A DNA stretch of 10,308 nt from Flavobacterium sp. (lineage in GTDB: Bacteria; Bacteroidota; Bacteroidia; Flavobacteriales; Flavobacteriaceae). Under the pieces are notes generated by a model. That model was not told the DNA's origin. It did not search any database and saw only the letters and a list, made by a program, of their open reading frames with translations. Location: assembly GCF_003525665.1 (NCBI RefSeq), contig NZ_DQDX01000094.1, forward strand, positions 717-11,024. The letters are read 5' to 3'. This document shows, piece by piece, positions 1 to 5,887 of the stretch (the first letter of the stretch is position 1; each line of letters starts with the position of its first letter). A program made the position numbers and the translations under genes.

Positions 1-574
1 CAGAAATAGTTCCTCCTGTTCCGCTACAAGCTATAAGATGCGTAATCTTTCCGTTGGTTTGTTCCCAAATTTCTGGACCTGTAGATTTGTAATGTGCATC
101 AACATTCAAGTCATTAAAGTATTGATTTATATAAACCGAACCTTTAGTTTCTTCGTGTAATCGTTTTGCAACATTATAATAAGAACGATCATCATCTGCA
201 GATACATGAGCTGGACAAACATAAACTTTTGCGCCCATTGTACGCAACATGTCTATTTTATCTTTAGAAGACTTAGAACTTACTGCAAGAATACAATCAT
301 AACCTTTTATGATACTAACCATAGCCAAGCTAAATCCAGTGTTTCCAGAAGTAGTTTCTATAATTGTATCGCCTGGTTTTAAGATTCCTCTTTTTTCAGC
401 CTCTTCAATAATATATAAAGCAATTCTATCTTTAGTTGAATGTCCTGGATTGAAGGCTTCTACCTTAGCATAAAAATTACCTTCTAAATTCTCGGTAACT
501 TTATTAAGCTTAATTAAAGGTGTATTTCCTATTAATTCCAGTACGTTATTAAAGGCTTTTATTTCTTCTTTCAT
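1..574 (-). CDS. PLP-dependent cysteine synthase / cystathionine beta-synthase family enzyme (partial, C-terminus outside window)
   Basis: The first 191 codons are visible, from the ATG at 574; the gene runs off the left edge. The translation has the fold-type II beta-family landmarks in order. These are the IGNTPL substrate-loop region (about residues 15-20), the PLP-binding lysine K48 in HSTKDRIA, the TSGNTG asparagine loop (75-80) that contacts the PLP 3'-hydroxyl and the substrate carboxylate, and the glycine-rich phosphate loop GTGGT (185-189). Family members make cysteine from O-acetylserine and sulfide, or cystathionine from serine and homocysteine, in the cytosol. The wording KPGDTIIE and the DDDRSYYNVAKRLHEE stretch look more like CBS-type than classical CysK, but the missing C-terminus (CBS domains or not) decides this. 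Thr replaces the usual Val before the catalytic Lys, a mild change. A TAAATTTG box at 628-635 suggests its own promoter. Confidence 0.9.
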   Translation of the reverse strand, partial: MKEEIKAFNNVLELIGNTPLIKLNKVTENLEGNFYAKVEAFNPGHSTKDRIALYIIEEAEKRGILKPGDTIIETTSGNTGFSLAMVSIIKGYDCILAVSSKSSKDKIDMLRTMGAKVYVCPAHVSADDDRSYYNVAKRLHEETKGSVYINQYFNDLNVDAHYKSTGPEIWEQTNGKITHLIACSGTGGTIS

Positions 575-627
575 AAATAAAATATTTGTTGAGGCAATGT
601 AAGGATAAAATGAACCCCAAAACCTTG

Positions 628-635
628 CAAATTTA
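628..635 (-). promoter_or_regulatory. -7 promoter element of the cysteine synthase-type gene
   Basis: On the minus strand the sequence TAAATTTG matches the Bacteroidetes -7 consensus TAnnTTTG. It lies about 53 bases before the ATG at 574. No TTG was found at the usual -33 distance, so this is only half a promoter by sequence. Confidence 0.4.
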
Positions 636-650
636 ATAAATTATTTTAAA

Positions 651-2711
651 CTATTTTTTAATTTTTTCCAAATCTAACAAAAAAGTGAATTCTTTAGCCA
701 CTTCTTTTAGTGCTTCAAATCGTCCAGATGCGCCACCATGTCCTGCTTCCATGTTGGTATCTAGATACAATTGCTTGTTATTTGTTTTATAAACTCTTAA
801 TTTAGCAATCCATTTCGCTGGTTCCCAGTATTGTACCTGAGAATCGTGCAATCCAGTTGAAATATACATATTAGGATATTCCTTTTTTTCTACATTGTCA
901 TATGGCGAATACGACAACATATAATTGTAATATTTCTTCTTGTTTGGATTTCCCCATTCATCATATTCTCCAGTCGTTAACGGAATTGTTTCGTCTAACA
1001 TTGTTGTTACAACATCTACAAACGGCACTTGAGCGATAACTCCGTTGTACAATTCAGGATTCATATTAATAATTGCACCCATTAATAATCCACCAGCAGA
1101 TCCACCTTCAGCATATAAATGTTCTGGTAAAGTATATTTTTGCTCAATTACATGTTTAGAACAATCTATAAAATCGGTAAAAGTGTTTTTCTTTTTCAAT
1201 AATTTTCCGTCTTCATACCAATTTCTGCCCAAATCTTCTCCTCCACGAACATGCGCTATGGCGTAAATAAATCCTCTGTCTAGCAAACTCAATCGAGTTG
1301 TAGAAAAATAAGGATCCATCGTCATTCCATAAGAACCATAAGCATATAATAAGAATGGATTTTTACCATTTAGTTCAATTCCTTTTCTATAAACCATCGA
1401 AATTGGCACTTTTGTTCCGTCTGTTGCGGTTGCCCAAATTCGTTCTTCGATGTAATTATTTTTGTCGAATTTTCCTCCGAGAACTTCTTGCTCTTTTAGA
1501 ACAATTTTCTCTTTGGTTCGCATATTAAAATCGATAATAGACGAAGGCGTTGCCATAGATTGGTATCCATAACGCAAAATTTCGGTATCAAAATCAATGT
1601 TGGTTGTTGTGTATGCTGTGTAAGTTTCTATTTCAAATGGCAAATAGTACTCTTCTCCTCCATTCCATGGCATAATTCTAATTTTATTCAAACCATCAAA
1701 ACGTTCAGAAACAACCAAATAATCCTTGAAAATATCTATTCCTTCTAGTAAAACTTCTTCGCGATGCGGAATCAAATCGACCCAATTTTCCTTTGATGTT
1801 TTGTCTTCTGGAGTTTTCATCAGTTTGAAATTGGTAGCATCATCTTTATTCGTAACGATATAAAAACTGTCTTCGTAATGTGAAATTGAATATTCTAATT
1901 CACGAGTTCGTTTTTGAAATACTTTAAATTTAGCATCAGGAGTTGCTGATAAAAGTATTTGATATTCAGATGTCAAAGTACTTTCTGAAGTAATAATCAA
2001 ATATTTTTTAGATTTCGATTTATAAACTGTAACGTTAAAAGTATCGTCTTTTTCAAAATAAACTACAACATCATCAGCAGGATTGGAACCCAATTTATGT
2101 TTGAAAATTTTATCCGATCGAAGGGTAACTTCATCTTTTCTTGTATAAAAAATGGTTTTATTATCACTTGCCCAAGTTGCACCACCAGTAGTATTTTCAA
2201 TTTTTAAAGGTAGAATTTCATTGGTTTCCAAATTCTTAATTTGAATAGTATATTGACGTCTAGAAACCGTATCAATTCCAAAAGAAACCCATTTGTTGTC
2301 TTCGCTAATGCTAATTCCGTTCAAATTAAAATACGTGAAATCCTTAGCCATTTCGTTACAATCAAACATAATTTCTTCGGCAGCAGTCAACGATTCTTTT
2401 TTACGAGAATAAATTGGGTAATCCTTCCCTTTTTCAAATCGTGTGATGTAATAATATCCGTTATAAAAATAAGGATACGATTCGTCGTCTTCCTTAATTC
2501 TAGCTTTCATTTCTTCAAACAAATCCTTCTGGAATGCCTTAGTATGTTCTGTAGATTTCTGGTAGTATTCGTTTTCTTTATTCAGATAATCAATTACTTC
2601 TGGATTTTCTCTGTCGTTTAACCAATAATAATTATCAGTGCGAATATGACCGTGCTTTTCTAATTGGTGCGGAATAATTTTGGCGATTGGTGGATGTAGT
2701 TCTGTACTCAT
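651..2711 (-). CDS. ptrB: Oligopeptidase B (prolyl oligopeptidase family, S9A)
   Basis: A complete 686-residue cytosolic serine peptidase with no signal peptide. The N-terminal part (about 1-75) and a seven-bladed propeller region (about 75-420) precede an alpha/beta-hydrolase domain. The catalytic triad is readable: Ser538 in GGSAGG, Asp623 in LHDSQVQYWEPAKW, and His658 in EAGHGGASGRF. These residues and the length fit oligopeptidase B rather than prolyl oligopeptidase. The family cuts short peptides after Lys/Arg, and its propeller excludes folded proteins. In the S1-determining stretch TTGEYDEWGNP, Glu582 is kept, but the second acidic position (584) is Asp where characterised enterobacterial enzymes have Glu. 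The start is the first ATG and gives the usual N-terminus (HPPIAKIIPH). A -7 box lies 21 bases upstream. The stop is TAG, 76 bases before the next minus-strand gene, with no clear terminator between. Confidence 0.96.
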   Translation of the reverse strand: MSTELHPPIAKIIPHQLEKHGHIRTDNYYWLNDRENPEVIDYLNKENEYYQKSTEHTKAFQKDLFEEMKARIKEDDESYPYFYNGYYYITRFEKGKDYPIYSRKKESLTAAEEIMFDCNEMAKDFTYFNLNGISISEDNKWVSFGIDTVSRRQYTIQIKNLETNEILPLKIENTTGGATWASDNKTIFYTRKDEVTLRSDKIFKHKLGSNPADDVVVYFEKDDTFNVTVYKSKSKKYLIITSESTLTSEYQILLSATPDAKFKVFQKRTRELEYSISHYEDSFYIVTNKDDATNFKLMKTPEDKTSKENWVDLIPHREEVLLEGIDIFKDYLVVSERFDGLNKIRIMPWNGGEEYYLPFEIETYTAYTTTNIDFDTEILRYGYQSMATPSSIIDFNMRTKEKIVLKEQEVLGGKFDKNNYIEERIWATATDGTKVPISMVYRKGIELNGKNPFLLYAYGSYGMTMDPYFSTTRLSLLDRGFIYAIAHVRGGEDLGRNWYEDGKLLKKKNTFTDFIDCSKHVIEQKYTLPEHLYAEGGSAGGLLMGAIINMNPELYNGVIAQVPFVDVVTTMLDETIPLTTGEYDEWGNPNKKKYYNYMLSYSPYDNVEKKEYPNMYISTGLHDSQVQYWEPAKWIAKLRVYKTNNKQLYLDTNMEAGHGGASGRFEALKEVAKEFTFLLDLEKIKK

Positions 2712-2731
2712 ATTTTCATTAAAATTCTCGA

Positions 2732-2739
2732 CAAATTTA
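2732..2739 (-). promoter_or_regulatory. -7 promoter element of ptrB
   Basis: TAAATTTG on the minus strand matches TAnnTTTG and stands 21 bases before the ptrB ATG, which would give a leader of about 15 bases. No TTG is present at 17-23 bases upstream. Confidence 0.45.
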
Positions 2740-2815
2740 GAGCAAAGCTGTCTATATTAAATGTTAATTCTATTAAGTTATCCACTAGGAAATTAACAAA
2801 TCAAGTTTCATGTTG

Positions 2816-2836
2816 CGGGTTTCGGGTTTCGGGTTT
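2816..2836. repeat. Three exact tandem copies of CGGGTTT
   Basis: The heptamer CGGGTTT occurs three times without interruption (2816-2822, 2823-2829, 2830-2836) in the divergent gap between ptrB and the YbaB gene. It is one of the few G-rich stretches in this AT-rich intergenic DNA. No function is evident. Confidence 0.9.
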
Positions 2837-2840
2837 AAAA

Positions 2841-2877
2841 TTGATTTTAATATTGAAATTGATTTTTGATATTGAAA
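2841..2877. repeat. Imperfect tandem duplication of 18/19 bases
   Basis: TTGATTTTAATATTGAAA (2841-2858) is followed directly by a 19-base near copy at 2859-2877 that differs by one inserted base and one substitution. The second copy begins with the TTG used as the -33 element of the YbaB promoter, so the duplication carries a second TTG farther upstream. Confidence 0.75.
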
Positions 2878-2889
2878 TTCTTACTTTTG
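2859..2889 (+). promoter_or_regulatory. Promoter of the YbaB-family gene
   Basis: TTG (2859-2861), a 20-base spacer and TACTTTTG (2882-2889) match the Bacteroidetes -33/-7 promoter. The ATG follows 18 bases after the -7 box, so the leader would be only about a dozen bases with no Shine-Dalgarno sequence. Confidence 0.7.
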
Positions 2890-2907
2890 TAAAAAAAATA
2901 CAATCAT

Positions 2908-3228
2908 ATGGACTTAATGGGAATGATGGGTAAACTAAGAGATACCCAACTTAAAATTGAAGAAACTAAAAAAAGATTAGACACCGTTTTAATTGACGAA
3001 CAAAGCAATGACGGATTGTTGAAAGTAACTTTTACAGCCAACAACAAGTTAAAATCTATTGCAATTGACGATTCTTTACTTGAAGACAAAGACCAACTTG
3101 AAGATTATTTAATAGTGGTTATCAACAAAGCAATTGAAAAAGCCGAAAGCGTAAACAAAGCCGAACTTGATGCTGTCACTAAAGTAGACATGCCAATGAT
3201 TCCGGGAATGGAAGATATGTTTAAATAA
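2908..3228 (+). CDS. YbaB/EbfC family nucleoid-associated DNA-binding protein
   Basis: This is a small 106-residue protein with the YbaB/EbfC pattern. It has a Met-rich start (MDLMGMMGK), an N-terminal amphipathic helix of alternating Lys/Glu (about 9-30), a central beta region ending in TANNKLKSIAIDDSLL, a second helix (about 65-90), and the typical C-terminal PMIPGMEDMF tail. Family members form dimers that bind DNA and coat the nucleoid. In many bacteria the gene lies beside dnaX and recR. Here it stands alone between ptrB (divergent) and a threonine aldolase gene (convergent). A recognisable promoter lies directly in front and a shared hairpin follows the stop. Assignment to the family is firm; the regulatory role in this organism is inferred from the family. 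Confidence 0.92.
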   Translation: MDLMGMMGKLRDTQLKIEETKKRLDTVLIDEQSNDGLLKVTFTANNKLKSIAIDDSLLEDKDQLEDYLIVVINKAIEKAESVNKAELDAVTKVDMPMIPGMEDMFK

Positions 3229-3240
3229 ATTCCAATAATT

Positions 3241-3289
3241 AAATTCCAAATTCCAATTTTTTATGATTAAAGATTGGAATTTGGAATTT
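3241..3289. terminator. Bidirectional terminator hairpin between the YbaB gene and the threonine aldolase gene
   Basis: A perfect 17-base inverted repeat, AAATTCCAAATTCCAAT at 3241-3257 and its complement at 3273-3289, encloses a 15-base loop. T-rich tracts follow on the plus strand and A-rich ones flank the left side. It begins 12 bases after the plus-strand stop and touches the minus-strand stop at 3290, so it can end both transcripts. Each arm itself consists of repeated ATTCCAA units, like other repeated intergenic DNA. Confidence 0.7.
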
Positions 3290-4315
3290 TTAAAATTGGA
3301 TTTTTGAGAGTGCTTCCAACACATAACTGTGCATCACTTCTCTGTAATCTAAATGCGTAACAATTCGAAGTTTTCCGTGACCCATCGAACTAATGTAAAT
3401 ATTCTTTTGCTTCAATTTTTCTATTACCCATTTCTCTTCAAGCGAAGCTCTTACAGAAAATATCAAAATATTAGTTTCAACAGTTTCTACTTTTTCAACC
3501 CAAGACAAGGTTTGCAATAATTGGGCTAATTCCTTTGCTCTTCTATGATCATCGTCTAATCGAAGCATGTTATTTTGCAAAGCATACATTCCGGCAGCAG
3601 CCAAATATCCGGATTGACGCATTCCGCCACCAAGAATTTTTCTAATGCGCAAAGCACGTTTCATATCGTCTTTACTACCAAGTAAAATCGAACCAATTGG
3701 CGCACCAAGTCCTTTAGATAAACAAACAGAAATCGTGTCAAACAATTCGCCAAACTGCTTCGGATGCTGTTTCTTGGCAACCATGGCATTCCACAATCGC
3801 GCGCCATCCAAATGGTATTTCAAATTATTATCAATACAAACTTCCTTGATTTTCTTCAGTTCCAAAATATCATAACAAGCGCCGCCACCTTTATTGGTTG
3901 TATTTTCAATACTCACTAACGAAGTTAATGGCGCATGATAAAATTCAGGGTCATTTATCGCATTTCTCACTAAATCTGCCGTAATCATGCCGCGTTTTCC
4001 ATCTACTAAACAGCACGAAACACCACTATTAAACGATGCACCACCACCTTCATAATGATAAATATGAGAATATTTATCGCAAATAACTTGCTCACCAGGA
4101 TTAGTGTGCAACTTTATCGCCGTTTGATTTGCCATAGTTCCAGAAGGAAAAAACAACGCCGCCTCCATTCCAAATAATTGAGCAACAGCACTTTCTAAAT
4201 CATTAACCGTTGGATCTTGCTTGTAAACATCATCCCCAACCTTGGCATTGAACATATATTGTAACATTTCGTTACTCGGCTTAGTTACTGTATCGCTAAT
4301 TAAATTTATTTCCAT
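3290..4315 (-). CDS. ltaE: Low-specificity L-threonine aldolase (PLP, fold type I)
   Basis: A complete 341-residue enzyme that cleaves L-threonine or L-allo-threonine to glycine and acetaldehyde. The N-terminus DTVTKPSNEML and VGDDVYKQDPTVNDLE are typical of the family. SGTMANQ (58-64) forms the phosphate-binding turn. His84 corresponds to the histidine stacked on the PLP ring, LDGARLWNA (169-177) supplies Asp170 and Arg173, and Lys201 in LSKGLGAPIGS is the Schiff-base lysine. GGGMRQSG (229-236) and LRIVTH (316-321) contain arginines placed like those that bind the substrate carboxylate. Length and order match the E. coli enzyme. The ATG at 4315 has a full TTG-N18-TAGTTTTG promoter so close that the transcript may be leaderless. 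Converges with the YbaB gene; diverges from prfB. Confidence 0.95.
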   Translation of the reverse strand: MEINLISDTVTKPSNEMLQYMFNAKVGDDVYKQDPTVNDLESAVAQLFGMEAALFFPSGTMANQTAIKLHTNPGEQVICDKYSHIYHYEGGGASFNSGVSCCLVDGKRGMITADLVRNAINDPEFYHAPLTSLVSIENTTNKGGGACYDILELKKIKEVCIDNNLKYHLDGARLWNAMVAKKQHPKQFGELFDTISVCLSKGLGAPIGSILLGSKDDMKRALRIRKILGGGMRQSGYLAAAGMYALQNNMLRLDDDHRRAKELAQLLQTLSWVEKVETVETNILIFSVRASLEEKWVIEKLKQKNIYISSMGHGKLRIVTHLDYREVMHSYVLEALSKIQF

Positions 4316-4319
4316 ATCT

Positions 4320-4348
4320 CAAAACTAATCTTATTTTTGTAAAAACAA
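4320..4348 (-). promoter_or_regulatory. Promoter of the threonine aldolase gene, possibly giving a leaderless mRNA
   Basis: On the minus strand TTG (4348-4346), 18 bases, then TAGTTTTG (4327-4320) match the Bacteroidetes promoter. Only four bases separate the -7 box from the ATG. Since transcription normally begins a few bases after this box, the start site would fall at or next to the start codon. Confidence 0.65.
4332..4339 (+). promoter_or_regulatory. Possible -7 element reading toward prfB
   Basis: TATTTTTG fits TAnnTTTG on the plus strand and lies between the two elements of the divergent promoter. No TTG lies at the right distance upstream. No better candidate was found before prfB, so a prfB transcript from here would carry a leader of roughly 200 bases including the structured element at 4380-4520. 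Confidence 0.3.
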
Positions 4349-4379
4349 TTGGTTCATTATTTAGAGTTCACTGATTTTT

Positions 4380-4520
4380 AGCCCTGATAGAAGTGGAAAT
4401 CCTTTTTTAAAAAATTTCTATTTTTTCTTGTTTAAAAAAAGCGACCAAAGAAGCTCTTTTTTAAACTTAGAAAAAAAGGAATTTTTAAAAAAGATTGGAA
4501 CGTATAGCAGGATTAGCTTC
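4380..4520 (+). ncRNA. Structured intergenic RNA-like element with long AT-rich hairpin (possibly Flavo-1-like)
   Basis: Two conserved-looking flanks enclose a long imperfect inverted repeat. The left flank is AGCCCTGATAGAAG (from 4380) and the right flank is TATAGCAGGATTAGCTTC (to 4520). AGC-CCTG (4380-4386) can pair with CAGG (4508-4511) and GCT (4516-4518), with ATTA bulged. GAAG (4390-4393) can instead pair with CTTC (4517-4520), an alternative or crossing helix. Between them, arms of about 45 bases (roughly 4395-4442 and 4452-4498) are nearly complementary, centred on GCGACCAAAGAAGC. From memory, similar flanks around a variable hairpin recur in flavobacterial intergenic regions, and Flavo-1 RNA is the first family to test; this was not verified. 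It ends 31 bases before prfB, so it could be in the prfB leader or a separate RNA. Confidence 0.5.
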
Positions 4521-4551
4521 TAAATAATTTACTGCAAAAATAGAACAATTT

Positions 4552-5647
4552 ATGACAAATACCGAACAAATAAAAGGTATTGTAGAGCGTCTTGGTGCGT
4601 TGAGGAGGTATCTTTGACATTGATGCCAAGCTTATCGAAATAACCAACGAAGAAGAAAAGACCTTTGCACCAGACTTTTGGAACAATGCCAAAGAAGCCG
4701 AACTGCTTATCAAAAACTTACGCCAAAAGAAAAAATGGGTAGAAGATTTTGAAAAAGGCAACGCATTGGCAGAAGAACTCCAAATTACCTACGAATTTTT
4801 CAAAGAAGGCGACGCTTCAGAAGAAGAACTTGATGCTCAATATGAACTAACAAACACTCATATTGAAGATTTAGAATTTAGAAACATGCTCTCTGAAGAA
4901 GGCGACAGCATGAGTGCTGTTTTGCAAATTACGGCTGGCGCTGGCGGAACAGAAAGTTGCGATTGGGCGTCAATGCTCATGCGTATGTACATGATGTGGG
5001 CAGAAAAGCAAAAATATAAAATCAAAGAGCTCAACTTTCAAGAAGGTGACGTTGCCGGAATTAAAACGGTGACTTTAGAAATCGAAGGTGATTTTGCTTT
5101 CGGATATTTAAAAGGTGAAAACGGCGTACATCGATTGGTGCGTATTTCTCCATTTGATAGTAATGCAAAACGACACACCTCATTTGCATCGGTTTACGTT
5201 TATCCTTTGGTTGATGACACAATAGAAATAGACATCAATCCTGCCGATATTGAGATTATTACATCTCGTTCAAGTGGCGCTGGTGGACAAAATGTTAATA
5301 AGGTAGAGACCAAAGTACAATTATTTCACAAACCTACTGGAATTCAAATTCAGTGTTCAGAAACGCGTTCTCAACAAGATAATAGGCAACGTGCCATGCA
5401 AATGTTACGTTCACAATTGTATGAAATTGAATTAAAAAAACAACTAGCACAACGCGCCGATATTGAAGCTGGAAAAATGAAAATAGAATGGGGTTCGCAA
5501 ATTAGAAATTACGTAATGCAACCTTATAAATTAGTAAAAGACGTACGTTCTGGTTATGAAACTAGCGATGTTGATGGCGTTATGAACGGAAATATTGACG
5601 AATTTTTAAAAGCCTACTTAATGATGATGGGGCAAAAAGAAGAATAA
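4552..5647 (+). CDS. prfB: Peptide chain release factor 2, expressed by programmed +1 frameshift
   Basis: RF2 recognises UGA/UAA and releases the finished protein at the ribosome. The reading frame is split. Codons from the ATG at 4552 give 21 residues ending RRYL, then an in-frame TGA stops at 4615-4617. A +1 slip on CTT continues at GAC (4616) to the TAA at 5645-5647. The joined protein is 364 residues, close to the E. coli length of 365. The anticodon-mimicking SPF motif is at about 199-201 and the catalytic GGQ at 244-246 (SSGAGGQNVNKVE), both about six residues before their E. coli positions. Ser occupies the position before SGAGGQ where E. coli strains vary between Thr and Ala. Reading only the downstream frame from an internal TTG (4766) would drop about 70 N-terminal residues and is wrong. 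No Shine-Dalgarno precedes the ATG. Confidence 0.96.
4603..4618 (+). promoter_or_regulatory. Programmed +1 frameshift site of prfB (AGGAGG TAT CTT TGA C)
   Basis: AGGAGG (4603-4608) acts as an internal Shine-Dalgarno-like sequence three bases before the slippery CTT (4612-4614). The next in-frame codon is TGA followed by C, the poor stop context seen in E. coli prfB. When RF2 is scarce the ribosome pauses at UGA and slips +1 from CUU to UUU, restoring the frame. This is negative feedback of RF2 on its own synthesis. Confidence 0.95.
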
Positions 5648-5722
5648 TTTTATGTTCAGTATTGATAATTAAATAATTACAAAAACATATAATAAATTTT
5701 AAAATTATATTCAATTCATAAT

Positions 5723-5751
5723 TTGTTATTCATAATTTAATCTTATATTTG
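5723..5751 (+). promoter_or_regulatory. Strong promoter of the putative small RNA
   Basis: TTG (5723-5725), an 18-base spacer and TATATTTG (5744-5751) form a near-ideal Bacteroidetes promoter on the plus strand, with start expected near 5756. No protein-coding gene follows on this strand. Two 11-base direct repeats ATTCATAATTT (5714-5724 and 5728-5738) straddle the -33 element. Confidence 0.75.
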
Positions 5752-5755
5752 CATT

Positions 5756-5822
5756 GAGGATTCCGAAAGGAAGTTACACCTCACCGCAATAGCCGTCCGC
5801 TCCAGGTCGGCTTTTGTATTTT
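5756..5822 (+). ncRNA. Putative small non-coding RNA, founder copy of a two-copy family in this window
   Basis: The segment is G+C-richer than the surrounding intergenic DNA and begins where the upstream promoter should start transcription. Hairpin one is GAGG (5756-5759) with CCTC (5779-5782), enclosing TTCC-GAAA-GGAA (5761-5772), a GNRA tetraloop stem. A single-stranded ACCGCAAT follows. Hairpin two is AGCCG (5791-5795) with CGGCT (5808-5812), its apical loop GCTCCA (5799-5804), then TTTTGTATTTT, so it could itself terminate; otherwise the transcript runs to the hairpin at 5831-5866, about 115 bases. A diverged copy lies at 8829-8891. It is not a leader of a gene, because the next gene is convergent. 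I recognise no known family. It is not a tRNA, and the SRP tetraloop resemblance is superficial. Confidence 0.6.
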
Positions 5823-5830
5823 ATAAAAGA

Positions 5831-5870
5831 AAATGTCCAGAAATAAAATAAAATTTCTGGACATTTTTTT
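5831..5870. terminator. Bidirectional intrinsic terminator between the small RNA and the DLH-family gene
   Basis: A 14-bp perfect stem, AAATGTCCAGAAAT (5831-5844) and its complement (5853-5866), has an 8-base A-rich loop. T7 follows on the plus strand (5864-5870), and TTTTCTTTTA follows on the minus strand. It can end the small RNA (or prfB read-through) and the minus-strand hydrolase gene, whose stop is at 5888. Confidence 0.88.
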
Positions 5871-5887
5871 ATTAAAAGGTAATCAGT

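Noticed and set aside
2241..2621. Plus-strand open frame inside ptrB
   Set aside because: It is antisense to a well-conserved peptidase domain, with no family resemblance and no promoter.
4513..4761. Minus-strand open frame of 82 codons over the prfB start
   Set aside because: It overlaps the first part of prfB and the frameshift site, has no promoter of its own that I could see, and gives a low-complexity translation.
4766..5647. prfB as a shorter gene starting at the TTG at 4766
   Set aside because: The frame upstream continues with RF2 N-terminal sequence to the frameshift junction, and joining at CTT-TGA-C gives the expected full length.
5758..5775. Resemblance of GGATTCCGAAAGGAAG to the SRP RNA tetraloop region
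   Set aside because: The characteristic asymmetric loop sequence after the tetraloop (AGCAG) is missing, and the rest of the segment does not fold into the long SRP rod.
5756..5822. Riboswitch or leader of a downstream gene
   Set aside because: The next gene is on the opposite strand and a strong bidirectional terminator follows, so there is no gene for it to control in cis.
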